In this document: positions 44,032-56,871 of the stretch, piece after piece
Layout of the letters: each line of letters opens with the position of its first letter
Numbering within the stretch: the stretch's first letter is position 1
Source: Podospora comata
Lineage: Eukaryota > Ascomycota > Sordariomycetes > Sordariales > Podosporaceae
Length of the DNA: 64,000 nt
Assembly (NCBI GenBank): GCA_017354895.1
Contig: CP071499.1
Coordinates: forward strand, 2,294,001-2,358,000
Reading direction: 5' to 3'
Made by a program: the position numbers and the translations under genes
The notes under the pieces: model-generated
What the model saw: the letters and a program-made list of their open reading frames with translations, nothing else
The model's database searches: none
Told to the model about the DNA's origin: nothing

Positions 44032-45590
44032 TGACCACCGAGGAGAAGCCCGTCGGTCAGTACACACCCCCCTTCCCTTCGCCTTGCTACATAGGATCCC
44101 CATGTCTTGCTTCTTGTCTCTTTTTTGTACAGGACAGGACCACCTTGGGCTCCCCATCATGCGCCCGCCCGATGCTAACCTTGTTTTTCCCGCCATAAAG
44201 ACTACACTCTGAACAACCCCGACACCCTCACCAAGTATAAGACCGCCGCCCAGATCTCGGAGAAGGTCTTGGCCGAGGTATCGAAGCTATGCGTCGCTGG
44301 TAGCAAGATCGTCGACATCTGCGAAAAGGGCGACAAGCTCATCGAGGAGGAAGTTGCCAAGGTCTACCGCGGCAAGAAGATCACCAAGGGTACGTTAAGA
44401 GGTGCCCGACCTGGGATCCTGCCTGCTGCACCTTGACATGTCGCCACTGGCTCCCGATACCCCCTGAGCTTGTGCTTGTGCCGGTTGTTGGTGTTGACAC
44501 AGATTTTTCCGCCCATCTATAGGTTTCTCTCATCCCACCACCGTCTCCCCGGCTGCCTTTGTCACTCCTTACACCCCCCTGAAGACGGACGAGAAGGAGG
44601 CTGCGACTGAGATCCAGGCCGGCGAGCCCATCAAGATCCAGCTCGGTGCCCAGATCGATGGCTTCGGCTCCATCGTTTGCGACACCGTCGTCGCCCCCGA
44701 GAAGGAGGGAGCCGAGCCCGTCATTGAGGGCCGCACTGCCGACCTTCTCCTGGCCACCTACTATGTCAACGAGCTCCTCCTTCGGTTGATGATCCCCCCT
44801 GGACTTTTGGCCAGCGGCACCGAAGAGGAGAAGGCCAAGGCTGCTTCCGTCAAGCCTCCCTCGCAGTCCAAGATCTCCAGCCTTTTGGAGAAGGTCGCCC
44901 AGGCCTACGACTGCAACATTGTTGAAAGCACGACCTCGTGGCTCTTTGACCGCAACGAGATTGAGGGCTCCAAGAAGATTGTCATCTCTCCTGGCGAGGG
45001 CACCAAGGGCGAGGGCGTCCCCGAGGTCGGTGAGGTCTGGGGTGTCGAGGTTGGCGTCAGCTTGGGCTCTGGCAAGGTCAAGCAGTTTGAGCAAAGAACG
45101 ACTCTGCACCGCCGCACCACCAACACATACGCCCTCAAGCGTCCCACTTCGCGCAAGATCCTCTCCGAGGTGCAGAAGAAGTTTGGCACCTTCCCCTTCA
45201 GCTTGCGCCAGCTCGAGGACGAGCGTGATGCCAAGTCTGGCATCATCGAGTGTGTCCGTGGCAATGTGATCCGTCAGTACGAGGCCAGTGGCGAGAAGGA
45301 CGGCGAGCCTGTTGCCAGACTTTTGACCACCGTTGGTAAGAAACATTTGGAATTCCACGTCATTCTAGGACAGCTGCAGACAGAGATGTGCTGACAAATG
45401 ATTGATTGTAGCCATCACCAAGAACGGCCTCTCCAAGGTTGGTGCTCCCCCTGCTTTGGACCTCGCCAAGGTGAAGTCGGACAAGAAGATTGTGGATGAG
45501 GAGATCCTCAAGATTCTTGAGCAGCCCCTGTCCCGCAACACGGGCAAGAAGAACAAGAACAAGAAGAAGAAGGCCGAGGGCGAGGAGTAA
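44032..45590 (+). CDS. Ebp1/PA2G4 homologue (methionine aminopeptidase-like fold)
   Basis: Homologue of human PA2G4/Ebp1, S. pombe p42 (Cdb4) and yeast Arx1-related proteins. The family has a methionine-aminopeptidase fold without activity and binds ribosomes. The exons are 44032-44056, 44201-44389, 44523-45335 and 45412-45590, giving 401 aa. The first exon encodes only MTTEEKPV plus one base. DYTLNNPDTLTKYKTAAQIS and GFSHPTTVSPAAFVTPYTPL are characteristic starts. CVAGSKIVDICEKGDKLIEEE lies near residues 38-58. The C-terminus is a lysine-rich stretch (GKKNKNKKKKAEGEE) like the RNA/ribosome-binding tail of Ebp1. Its divergent neighbour is SNF5. The assignment to this pseudo-enzyme rather than to true MetAP2 follows the start motif and lysine-rich tail. 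Confidence 0.93.
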
Positions 45591-47160
45591 ACGCAACGGC
45601 GGGTTGAATATGGGGGGCATTGAGCTGGATTCAGCATCGCTACCCGAGCACAGGAATGTCCGGGCTGCAAACACCTCCTCCAAGCAGCTTCTCGGCTCTC
45701 CGGCCGCAACGGCTTTGTTACGTGGAGGATTGGGCTTGAAGTGCCCAGCAGAACAGTAGGGACAGTCGAGCAACGGCAAGCTGGGAGGGGCAAAGCGAAA
45801 GGTGTGGGGATATGGTAGGAGAAAAAGGTTTTCTATCCATTACCCCCGCCGCCTTGGCTTATCGCTGTTTCTTAGTTCGAGCAGAAATGAATAAAAAAAG
45901 TTAATCGCACTTTGGCATTCCTTGCAGCTGAGTGAACAGTAGGTATGAAGTTAGTGACGCTAGGTGGTGACGCTATGAGGCGTGTGTCAACGTCGGGTGA
46001 GTGGCGTCAGGATGGAGGACGTGGGAGGACGGGGAGGGGGAGGAAAGGGGGGGGGATGGATGGGAGTGTAGTCGTCGGCGGGGTCTGGAGCAAGATGAGG
46101 TGGAGGAGGTGTCAGGTGAGAGGAGCAAGCTGGGATTCACTTGAATATTGTGTTGTTGACGTGGATTGTTTTCTCGAGGCAGGTCCTATTGTGTGCTATT
46201 GTTGTAGGTGATGGCCTATTGTGCTGGCTGGCAGCTGCAAGACGGAAGGAAGGAGGGGGGTTTTTTTTGGCAGAGCAAGAAACACAACCAACCCCCTAGC
46301 CCCCCTGAAGCAGAACAGCCCCCTGCGACCTAAAGTTTACCACTCACTTTTTTTCATCCACAACCTTCATCTCCTTTCTCGCCCACATCAATCATCGCCG
46401 ACCTGTGGCCATCGGCATACTCATCTTCTCATTCACCACTGCCTAGATATACAGGCAACGCAGCAAATCAAGGGCATGCCGAGCAACGCGTCACTTATCT
46501 CATCCATCAACTCGAGTCGGCAGCCAAGGAGAGCGAGCGACCAAGCAGCTCACAAACAGAGAACTCTCAGGGCATCACGCTCGACGACAGCAGACAAGAA
46601 GCGACTCGCTCGAGATCAAAAAGCCATCTTCACTTCGTTTTCATTTTGATCCCGAAAAATCAGGATTAATTTTTTCCACGTGTGTTGGTCCTATTTTTTC
46701 CACCGAGGAGAGGAAAATCGGGCGCAGGCAGGCTGCTCAGTGCTGAAGCTTAACCTACAGTGGCACCCCCCTGGTCAGGCCCGTCGCCCGTCACCTCCGA
46801 CCACAAGATCTCCGTCTGGAGCGACACACACCCCCCCCCCCCTACACACCTCCTTTCCCGCACCCTTTTCTCCCACAAAAGCTACCAGCAATCGCGCGTT
46901 CAACGCCGGAAAAACGCGACGATTTTTGCAACGATTCCCACTCTGGAGCAGACACCAGGTACGTCTTGTGCGCCTTGTTTTTTGCCTGCAGCCATGCTAA
47001 CACGTTGCGCAGGCGCGAAACGAACCACGGCGTGCGTTGGTTCCATCAAAGAAGGGGGCGAACGAGGCCGAGTCGCCCAGGAGCTGCTCTTGCTGATTCC
47101 CGCACTGCACCACCTACCACACCCACGCTCGCACCCGCGACCGCAGCTGCGAGCCCTATC
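45591..47160. other. Leader and promoter region of the Rco1-like gene
   Basis: About 1.6 kb. A plausible untranslated intron (donor GTACGT at about 46960, acceptor GCAG at about 47012) lies ahead of the start codon. A poly-C run sits near 46829-46840. No other coding sequence is supported. Confidence 0.5.
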
Positions 47161-50100
47161 ATGCCAGTAACCACAATATCTTCCAACACGCGGGCCTCTC
47201 GGTCGCGTTTTTCGAGTCCGCAAGTCACGGCGTCCGAGTCCACCACAAAGGAGTCTTCGGCCGCCGCCGTCTCTGCTGCCGAGGGCAGAGAGCCAAAGAA
47301 GAGCACTTTCTTGGAGCGCTGGTTGGAGCCTCCAGTGCAGAGCAAGCCCAGTTATCAGGAAGCAGGCCTTGTGCGGCAGGGCGTCTTTGACAATATGGCA
47401 CCTCTGGGCACCATGCCGAAGCTCGGCGTCTTCAAGTCTTCGAGCGCCGCGACACCAACACCAGCCGCCAACCCCCCAAAGACCAGAATTGTTCTCAAGT
47501 CGAGCAGACCTGCGGCGCCATCTACGCCCACACCTGCGGCGCCGCCACCACCTCCTCCGGCGGCGCCTGAGGAGGACGAGACGGAGGAGGAGGACGAGAC
47601 GGCCGAGCCATACACGGAAGCCCCCTACCTGGAGCGGATCAAGAGCGAGGACAGAGGTCGTGTCGAGGGCATCAATTACAGGGAGACGACTCCTGCAGTG
47701 AGTGCACCCTCGCGCTCACATGGCTCTTTTTCTTCGCGTGACGTGGAGGCGGGCAACTGGGGTCCGGGCAGGATGTCGCAGGTGTCGTCGGCCGACCGCA
47801 GAAGTCAGTCCCGGGCAAGCGCCTCATCGCATCCTTCTCATCATCATCATATTCAGCAGCAACCGTCCACAAGCAGTGCGTCTCGTGAGGATGATTTGAA
47901 AAAGATCACGGCCAAGGTGGTGGAGGCTGCGGTTGAGGCAGCGCTGCAGTTTTGTCGCTACCCCACTGCCTGGGCCCTGCGCACCCTCTACGATGAAAAT
48001 TGCACTAGCCTGGAATTTCTCACCATGATCGAGAAGGTGTTCATGCAGAAGGCGGACGCACCCACGCTCAGCAAGTTTGCTAAGGATATCCAGAAGAAAA
48101 AGAAGGAGGGCAAGGCCTCCAACCAGGGATTCCAATACTTTTTTGGCCACGAACAAACCTCGATCCCGCCGGCGAAGCCTGCGCCCTACAACCATCTCAT
48201 CAACTTTGGCGTGTCGCTTCTTCACTTTAAGGAATCAGAACCAGCCCCCAAGACTGAGAGGCAATCGACGCTTGATCGTCATACTGAACAGCCCGAGCCT
48301 GAGCCAGAAACTCGAACAGTCCCAACCCCAGCCTGTGCACCACCACAACAGCAAGAGTCGCCAGCGCAGCCAGAGCCGGCGCAGGAACCGGTGCAGCTGC
48401 CATTGCGGGAAGCGACACCACTTCCCGCCGCTGTCGCCGAGAGCCCCCCGGTTGTTAAAGACTCTGCCGGGCCTCTCCCGTCAGACCCAGAGCCTGTCGG
48501 CACCACAGCGCCCGATACCGAGCCAGAGCAGCCGCCTGAGCTCTCACAGCGCAACGAGCCTCAGGCTGAGCTAGAGCGTCAAGAGGACAAAGAGCCAGAG
48601 GAGCCCCCTCGCAAGAAACGAAAATCAGCTCGACATTCAGAGGCGACATCCAAGAAGATGATGGAAGCAGCCGCCGCCGCCGCCGCCAGCGCGAAGACGA
48701 CGACGACGACCCAAGAGGTCGACGGCAAGCTGGTCGCAGAGACACCGCGCCGCCGCACCAGAGCGACGTCTCATTCCAGCACATCAACGCTATCCACGGC
48801 ACGCTCACTGTCACTGACACCGGTAGCAGCCCGGCATCAGGCGATTGAAAATGAAGAGGAGGCCCTGGTCTCCGATGCGCCTCCTTCGCGCAACAGCCCT
48901 GCCCCGGCCCAGCCAATCAACGGCAAGCGGCGTCGGTCCAATGCACCACGCAAGAGCAAGGGCGGGAACGTGTCACCCTCCCGGCGCTCGTCTGTTGCTT
49001 CGGCTGCGCCGCGTCCTGCTCAGTCGGCCAGCAACTCCCGCCGCCAGACGCCAGCCGTTGACCAGTCGCTTGTCGATGAGGAGCCCTACGACCCCGGCGC
49101 CACCGTCGACACATTCATCACCAGCCTGAACGGTAAGAAGAACAAGCCCGCCATCGTGTTCACCAGCAAGGTCGGCAAGCTTGACGAGAACGACGAAAAG
49201 ACTCAGCGTCGTCGCCAGGCCAAGGAAGTCACCAACGGCAAGATTCTTGAGGATGCCATCACGAAGAAGGATGCCAGCGGTCAGTGGGAGTACAGCAACG
49301 CTCGAGGGCTCGTCGACCAGCCTTTAGCCGATGAATCCATGATGACGATGGAGACACCCAACGCGTTGGCCACACGGCTGCGGGCCACTCTACCCGCCTC
49401 CCGCTCTACCCCGGCTGCTCGGGAAGGCAGAAGCACCCGGTCTGCCCGGAAGCGATCTCATGATGAGGTTGAAGATCCAACGTCGCCCATCACGCCAGGC
49501 TTTCCCAACTCAGCCGCGCCTTCTACTGCCGCCAACTCACGTGCTGGCACACCTGCCACTCTGCGCCCTGCCAAGAAGGCCCGCACCGGGCTCAGAGTTA
49601 AGAATTCGTAAGTGCTTCTTGGATGACGGAGAATCAATCTACAATCTACTGACATGGTTTGTGTAGACCCATGAAGAAAAAGACGGGTCCCTTGGCAGGT
49701 ATTCCCCGTCCCAGCGGCGAGCGGAGCAGTCCCGTCGGCAACGGTCCCGTCGGCAATCCTCAGGTAAGCAAGCACCTTTGATTTCATCAAATTTCATCTC
49801 TGCCCTGCGATATCCTTGAATGCGAGTGCATCATGGTTCAGAGACACACACTCGTGTGTGTGTGTGTGTGCATGTGTGTGTGTGTCTCCCACACCTACTT
49901 TACCCTTTTGTCCCCTCCCACGATATCACTAGTATTCCCCACCTCCCCCCCCCAAAAAAAAAAAAAAAAAAAACTCTGCGAAATTACCACAGTCATGACC
50001 AGCAAAGAGGTAACTAACCATGCACAGGATGACAACGACGACTATTGCGCCTCTTGCAGCAGCAACGGCGAGCTCATCTGCTGCGACGGCTGCACCCGGT

Positions 50101-51502
50101 CGTTTCACTTCAATTGTGTCGATCCCCCGTTGGCACGAGATGCGATGCCTAACGAGTGGTTTTGCAACGTGTGCCGCATGACGCGCGAACTGCAACCTTT
50201 CCGCGAGCACACGGGATCCTTTGCCCTGCTTTTTGAGAAGCTCGAGGCCAAGAACTCGACCGCTTTTGCCTTGCCGCCCGACATCCGCAACTGCTTCGAG
50301 GGAGTCCGCACAGGACCCGAGGGCGAGTATGAGGAGATTCTGCCAGTCGTCAAGACTGCTCGCAAGAAGAAGAGCGATGAAGAGGCGCCTGATTTCTTCA
50401 GGCTCCGCGATGCCGAGGGCAATGCTGCCATCTGCCACAGCTGCCAGAAACACAGCGCTTCGGACCGCGCCATTATCCCGTGCAGCGCCTGTGGTATCTT
50501 TTGGCATCTTGACTGCCTAGATCCGCCCTTGGCCAACCCCCCGGTCCTGCGCACGTGGAAGTGCCCTCTCCATATTGACGAGCTCTTGGCTGAGATGCCC
50601 GAGGTGCTCGCTCCTGCCCACCGGGTCCGCAAGCCCAAGACGGCCGGTGTGATTCGGCCTGCTTTCAGCCGCGGCTTCATCAACGACGGCTACATCGACG
50701 TCGCTCTCGATGAAGACACGCCCGCCAGCAGCTGGCGGAACAGTGAGGCGTACGGCCGCACTGTGCGTCTTCCGGAGAGGGGTATCAGGGCCGACTTTCT
50801 GTCTCGGTAAGTGACTGCATCGTGTTGCTGGACGACCGAATCGCCAGACTAACTTTTTGCAGCGCTCGTTTCAACCGCAAGGGGAAGCCTATCCCGCCAT
50901 TGAATGCGGCAACGACCCCAGCCGTTCCGCTTACGCAACGGACTCTTGAGGAGCAGCAAGCCGTTCGCAACCTGGCCCAACTCAGCGGCCAGGGGACTGC
51001 CCCCATCACCACCTTGATCGATACATTGATCGCCCAGGCCGACCCATGCGTCGTCAATCTCATGTCTCGTGGGAGCGCCGATCACTTCCAGTCCGCCGAG
51101 CAGCTCACTCGGATGGACCAGCAGAGCTTGCGCGCCATGCTGGCCCAGGCCGAGGTCATGTCGCAGCAAATCCGGCAGCTCCTCAGCTCTGGCGCCAACG
51201 GGACTGCACCTGCGGTTCCTAGCCTGACGACCTCGATGTCCATTGATGGCGACTCCGAGGCCGACAAAGTGGCTCCATCCCCGGCTGCCACCGATGATGT
51301 CCCCGCCATGACCCAAGGCGAAAAGACGCCTGCCTTGGGCGACCAATCTCCCGAGGCTCCCCTGGAGGAGAACCCAAGCAAGGATGCCAACTTGCCGACC
51401 ACACCGACCAAGGCCACCTCGGTCGGAACCGAGCCCGCCATTGTTGAATCCAACAGCGATGACAAGAACTCGGTCGACGGGGACGTCATGGACCTCGAGT
51501 AG
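47161..51502 (+). CDS. Double-PHD-finger protein, Rco1-like (Rpd3S deacetylase complex)
   Basis: Predicted subunit of the Rpd3S histone deacetylase complex, which suppresses cryptic transcription on transcribed genes. The exons are 47161-49607, 49667-49763, 50028-50806 and 50863-51502, giving 1320 aa. ATG at 47161 is the first ATG after the putative leader intron. The long N-terminal region is low-complexity with Pro, Glu and basic blocks. Around residues 240-360 it contains a predicted-helical segment (ITAKVVEAAVEAALQFCRYP). PHD finger 1 (CASCSSNGELICCDGCTRSFH...C) is near 854-900, and PHD finger 2 (CHSCQKHSASDRAIIPCSACGIFWH) near 983-1030. Two PHD fingers flanking a middle region is the Rco1 arrangement; Cti6 has one. 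The 264-nt third intron carries a TG microsatellite and a poly-A run. Confidence 0.85.
49853..49886. repeat. TG microsatellite inside an intron
   Basis: TG repeats lie in the 264-nt third intron of the Rco1-like gene. The frame through them is a readthrough artefact. Confidence 0.75.
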
Positions 51503-52917
51503 ACGCATTTGTTTTTTACTATTCTACATACAAACCGTTGCGGAGGCAACATGGCTTTTTGAGAAAGGTTGTGGAGCAAGTGACGGTCTGAAGAGCCGGG
51601 TTTGTTTTTACCTTACGGTTCAATTAGATATTACACGGACGACTCCAGAAGGAGCTACAAAGCAGAGAGTTGTTCATAAGCGCCGATTAATTACACCGGC
51701 GGCGCGGTCCCCATTTTTTTTTTTTTTCAGTCGTGTTTATAACCGAACATACCTTTAGACTCGGTCTTTTTTTTTCACGCCTTCGGGTTGATGCGTTTTT
51801 TTTTTCGGGTGGGTTTTCCCCCCGACATCCTTGACACCAAACAACCTGAGCTTTTTTCGAATTGGGGCACTGGGTTTGGGGGGTTTGGAATTTTTAACAT
51901 CATACCTGGGAGTTTTTTTATGGCGGGGGTTGGTTGGGTTGGGAAAGGGATTTGGGAGGGAGCGAAGGTTTTGTCATTTTCTGTTTGTTGGGTGGGATCA
52001 ATGAAAAGAGCGATGGGCAAGGGGGTGAAGGAGAGGCGGTGATGGTGGCGCTGGTGCTGGTGGTGGTTTTCTTTCGATTTATTGTTTTTGTTTGTGTACC
52101 ATTAGCGAGAAAGGCGCATTTTTGCGAGAGGAAATTAAGCATCAGTGGTTGTAAAGAAGCGGATTTGCTTATGCGTCCACGACTGCGGTGTGTATGACAC
52201 ACTGACTTGGGGTTGGGGTTGGGGGTTTGGGATTCCTTTGTTGGGTCTTTGTCAACAGTTGGCAAAGGGGCCCCTTTATTAGCCTCGACGGGGGGTTAGT
52301 GGTGGTCTGGACTTGAGTGACTGGACTAGGTACTTGGCCTGGCTGGGTATATGGCGATGGAGCATGGGAGTTGGGAGGGAAGGGAAAGTGGTAGACGGGA
52401 TGCGCTTGACTTGTGGGTAGACCTCAGACCTGGACGTTTGGCGACTGGGTTTATGAACAGACGGGATTGGGCTTGAGGGATGGATGCTCTACAGTGTCTG
52501 CCTCTCTGGATGGGGGAATTCGTTGGTCACCTGAGAGAAGAGAGGTCTTAGTTACACAGGGGATATGAATTCATGGGTTACATTTATGTCGGGTGGTTTG
52601 GCGACTTTGTGACTTATCTCATGGGTGCATGATTGGTGACGGCTTCAAGTCCTTTCCTTTCCACCCACCCCAATCCGCTATTTATCATGTTTCGGATTAC
52701 ATGACTCGTCTGGCTTCATATCGCCTTGGTTTCTTTTGTAAGGATGGGTGTGGTTACTACGTGTCATGTCCGAAACACTTATTCCCCTTTCCTTTTCGTC
52801 TGAATATCGAGTGGTGACTTGCCAACTGCCTGGCTGGTGATATTTTGTGGTTATGCTGAGCCGAGAAAGATGTGAGACATAGGACCTAATTCTGCTGCCA
52901 ACGTCATCAAAGAATCA
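51503..52917. other. Intergenic region between Rco1-like gene and tRNA-Gly
   Basis: About 1.4 kb, T/G-rich near 51700-52100, with homopolymer T runs near 51714-51728. Presumably the 3' flank of the Rco1-like gene. No gene is supported. Confidence 0.5.
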
Positions 52918-52988
52918 GCATCAGTGGTTTAGTGGTAAAATCCATCGTTGCCATCGATGGGCCCCGTGTTCGATTCACGGCTGATGCA
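52918..52988 (+). tRNA. tRNA-Gly (anticodon GCC)
   Basis: A 71-nt cloverleaf can be drawn. The acceptor strands GCATCAG and CTGATGC pair fully, with discriminator A at 52988. The anticodon arm CATCG-TTGCCAT-CGATG carries GCC at 52950-52952, and the T arm is CCGTG-TTCGATT-CACGG. Internal promoter boxes are visible as TGGTTTAGTGG (A box) and GTTCGATTC (B box). A TTTTT run at 53001-53005 would serve as the RNA polymerase III terminator. There is no intron. It decodes GGC and GGU glycine codons. Confidence 0.97.
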
Positions 52989-53430
52989 TAACAACCTCTC
53001 TTTTTCATTTTTTGCATTCCTTCTCCACACACTCCGTCACTTTTCTTCTCGCTACTTTTAGTTTTCATTTCAGGCTGTTATGCTTTCTTTCTTGATACCT
53101 GCGTCAATGTTCTTCTTCATCTCTGGAATAACTGCAAGATAACCAACCCAATCAAACAATGCCTCAGATACAATGAACACCATGGCGGTAAAATCTGGCA
53201 TTTTCCTACATGGGTACTCTTCCGTAAATGCCCTCGATAGTACTAGAAATATCCCTCACTACCAGTAAACACCCCTCCAACATCTTCAGGTACTCACTCC
53301 CACCCTCTCAGTTATGCAACACCCACAAACAACCCATACACCAAACCGCCCCTTCCCTCAAACCAAAACCTACCCCTCCCCCCTCCCCAATCCACTCCAT
53401 ATCTGCTTCATGTTCCCCTCCCCCCCCCCC
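52989..53430. other. Region between tRNA-Gly and the karyopherin gene
   Basis: It contains the Pol III T-run terminator just after the tRNA and the 3' flank of the karyopherin gene. A poly-C run lies near 53420-53430. No gene is supported. Confidence 0.5.
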
Positions 53431-56400
53431 CTAAGAAACATAAGCAAAACTACTCCCCCTACAAAGCAACCAAAACTCCCTCACAATCTGATTCGTCTGC
53501 CTCGCCCCCCTCAGCCCAACCACCTTTTTCAAAAACGCCGCCCTCTCAGCCATGCTAACCCTCTCCGCCGCCGCACTTGGAAAACCGCCGCCGTTCCCCC
53601 CCTCATCCGTCCTCGTCAGCGCCCCCTCCAGCCAAGCTTGCGCCTGAACCTGCTGAGTAACCAGCTTCTTGAGCGGTTCACTGAGTTTATCCAGCTCTGA
53701 TCTGGCAGCATTCCCGCCAATATTGTTGATTAACGTTTGCGCCAACAACGGGCCAAAGTAAGACATTGCGTTGGAGACGTGGGAGGCGAGGTCTGGGGAG
53801 GGGGGTTTGAGGGTTATAAAGTTGCTCTATGAAAAAAAAAAAAAAAGGTTAGTGTGGTTTGGGAGCAAAGGGAGGTGGGGGGTTAACATACCCAAAAGTC
53901 AGCTGCGGCAGTTTTGGGAAGGGGTTCCTTCCCGTTGAGGACTTTGAGCGTGAACATGAAGAAGAACTCGAGCATCTGCCCCGGTTGGACTTGGAAGAGG
54001 ACTTCGGGGTATTTGGACAGGACTCTGTCGATGAGGCAGATGCCGTTTTGGGAGATTTCCGTGTCTGCTTCTGGTTCTGGGGCTGTGTCAGCTAGGTGTG
54101 ATGAGATAGTGAGAAAAAGGGGTGTGGAGGGTTACCTGGGAGCTTCTGAAGCAAGGCAATGACCCATGGCACCAGGCGGACGAGCTGATTCGGCACAATC
54201 GCCTTTGGCCCTCTGTATAGCGACCCCACAAAGGAGCAAGCGGTGCTGAGAAGCGTTCCCATCCGAGGCGTCTCAAACGGCTGTTGAACAAAGTAGTTGG
54301 TGACGATGTCAGCAGGGAAGACAAATGGGCCTGGTTCCGTCTCTGAGAACCCAGCACGCAGGATGTTGCAGATAATCTCTACAATCTCTCCTGTAGTGCT
54401 GAAAACTTGCTGAACGCCTATGAGAAGGCTGACAATGTCGGCCTGTAGCGCAGCAAGCTTCTCGCTTGTTCTGGCAACCTGCGATTCGTCTTCCAAATCC
54501 ACAGGAGACTCCTTGACATCTTGCATGCCTTTCGACATGCTGGCAATGCACCTCATTGACCGAAGTGCAATGTGGAGGGAGATGCCCTCCACAAGTGGAA
54601 GAGATGAGGGAATAGGGGGATCAAGACCCCTCAGGACATTTGGGTTTGTCAGGTCCACCAAGCCAGGCTGTGATCTGAGCTGGACGGCGAACTCAAAGTC
54701 CTTCTTGAAGATCGTGTAAAGCTCCTCGAATTTTTGCAGCTTCTCATTTTCGTCCGTGATGGACTGGATGATGGAGGCAACGGCAAGCACGATCCTCTCC
54801 TCGGCTAGAGCATCAAGCACCTGTCTTCCACGGATGTCCTGGTAGTGTCTGATGAATGTGCCGGCCTCGCCAGTCAAAATGGTACGGCACGAAGAGCAAA
54901 GGGTAGAGATCGACCGTGCCGAAGGGCCACCGAGAACAGAGTCCCCCACAGCAGCGAAGAGAAGATTCAGGGCATTCGGCAGGTAGTCTGCATGGCGCTC
55001 AAAGTACTCGCAGTACCTCTCGATCAACGACAGCCCCGTCTGTCGGAGGCGCAGTGGTACGGCGGCTTGGCCCTGACCAAGAAGGTCAAAGAATTGAGAA
55101 GCAAAGACCTTGCTCAGCTCAGCATCATACTTGCTGTCCTCAGAGATACAATCGGAGAGAGCACCAAGACAGAACGCCGTGGCCTCAAGCTCGGCCCACG
55201 ACTGTGAGGCGAGCGCTTGAAGGAAGAGGTTGGCGAAGAAAGAAATGAGATCCAGACCTTCGAGGGTGAAAACTGACTGAAGCATATCTGCAACATCCTT
55301 TCTGGCGTCACAGAATGCAGCACGCTCAGCAGAGTCCCATTCAGCAAAGATTTCTGCTGAGGGCCACTGGATCTTGCGCCAGCTGTTTGTCACCACCGCC
55401 TTAAGGTGCCGTTCAGCATATGGTTTCCAGACAGGTGACTGATCCCCGTCCGAGAAGGTGCAGTCGATCATTGTTTCAATGAAGGTTGACCAGAACTCGA
55501 GGGCGGGCACGAAGATGGCGTCATCTCCGACCAAGTACCCGTCAGTGGCAAGAAGCCCACTTAAGCTTTCCAGGAATCTCTGAGACTGCTCGTCTGTACC
55601 CTCCAGTAAGGCTTGCACCTGGGCATCGCCATAGGCTAGCATCAGTAGTCCAAAGGAAATTCCATCCTCGCGGTGGTTCCCGTGGAGAATTTGCTGATAG
55701 TGGTTCGCAGCCCACTGGCTTTCAAAGAAAGAAGAAAGCGCGTCATAGTGCGCTTTGGTGAAGAAACCCGAGTAGTTCTGCAGCACATCACTGAAGAGCT
55801 CGGCGGTAGCTTGAAAAAGATGTTCGTTGGTGAAGCATTGCAATGCTGGATCAACCAGTTGTCGGAGTGGTGTCACCAACAGGTCTACATCGGACGACGC
55901 TCGTTGGGCGTAAAGGATCCAAGCCTAGGTCTAGTGTTGGCTCCTTCATCTGTCAAGAACATGATGCCGTCGATGTGACTTACCTGGAAGCATGCCAGTG
56001 TTTCCTCCTGAGTCTTGAGCCCGATCTCGTCAATAGGTGGAGCAAAGCCGCGGGCGAGGAGACAAGTGGCGTCCTGGCCGTTTTTGGCGAGTCTTTGGTG
56101 GACATCTGCACTGTACTATCGTAAGTCATCATCACATTTCGTAGATCGAAGGAACTCACTATTTGATCGAGTTCATGTCGGTCTTGCCGACTTCCTCCAC
56201 CAACGACGTGACAAACCAAATAGCCACCTTGAGCTTCTGGCTATCCAGATTACCCACGAGGATATCTGTCGACAAGGCATCGTCTAGATTCTCCACGGGC
56301 ACGCCTCTGCCGAGATCCAGGCAATAGATAAAATGACGAACGCAGGCGGGCCACACGTGGGAGAAAAGTACAAAGTAGGTAATGAGCGCCGAACACAGCT

Positions 56401-56871
56401 TCTTGGTAACGAAGGGAGCCGCCCCGTCGCTCAGCGACTGGATGGTCCAGCTGATGATGTTCTCAAGAAGAAGCTTGGCATCGTCTTCATTCAGACCAGC
56501 GCTACATACATGGTTAGTGTTCAGGTCTTGATGGTGGCGAGGAGGGCCGCACTGGAGCTATGTACCTATCTCGGTTGAGTTTGACAATCAGGGTTAGCGC
56601 GGCGTAAAACCTGATGTTGTCTTCTGGGTGAGCAATGAGACTCTCGGCAAGCTGCCACCCTTCCGGTGACCTCTGAAGTCGCTGAAGAACCTCTTGTATT
56701 CTGGAGATGGTTTCAGGGGGGTTTGGCTGATAGAGCGCTTGGATCAACTGTGGGTTGGGTGTTAACACATGATTTCTTTTTCGTTTGCGAGCAGCCACAC
56801 AGCTGGCGGCAGAAGACATCACTTACTGCTTCCACCTCGGCGAGGCTTGTTGGTAATGGTAACGGATCCAT
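53431..56871 (-). CDS. Karyopherin-beta family importin (Kap122/importin-13 type)
   Basis: Nuclear transport receptor built of HEAT repeats. Seven coding exons on the minus strand: 56871-56827, 56747-56566, 56501-56160, 56110-55984, 55924-54136, 54091-53892 and 53826-53431, summing to 1026 aa. The first exons give MDPLPLPTSLAEVEALIQALY and the importin-N-like QRSPEGWQLAESLIAHPEDNIRFYAALTL, with FYAALTL typical of the family's N-terminal repeats. Later segments include AWILYAQRASSDVDLLVTPL and VPNQLVRLVPWVIALLQKLPG. Length and helix pattern fit the Kap122 (Pdr6)/importin-13 branch, which carries import and export cargoes. The exact branch is inferred by remembered similarity. The last exon boundary sits beside a 15-base T run (minus strand) that serves as the polypyrimidine tract. 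Confidence 0.88.

Noticed and set aside
44381-45358. 325-aa frame antisense to the Ebp1 homologue
   Set aside because: Shadow of a strongly supported gene with introns on the other strand.
46966-47160. N-terminal extension of the Rco1-like protein
   Set aside because: It would have to start at TTG and runs across a plausible leader intron; the first ATG after that intron is 47161.
49833-50027. Separate small PHD protein starting in the third intron of the Rco1-like gene
   Set aside because: The frame crosses a TG array and poly-A with a clear acceptor at 50027; splicing from 49763 keeps phase and joins the PHD fingers to the upstream body.
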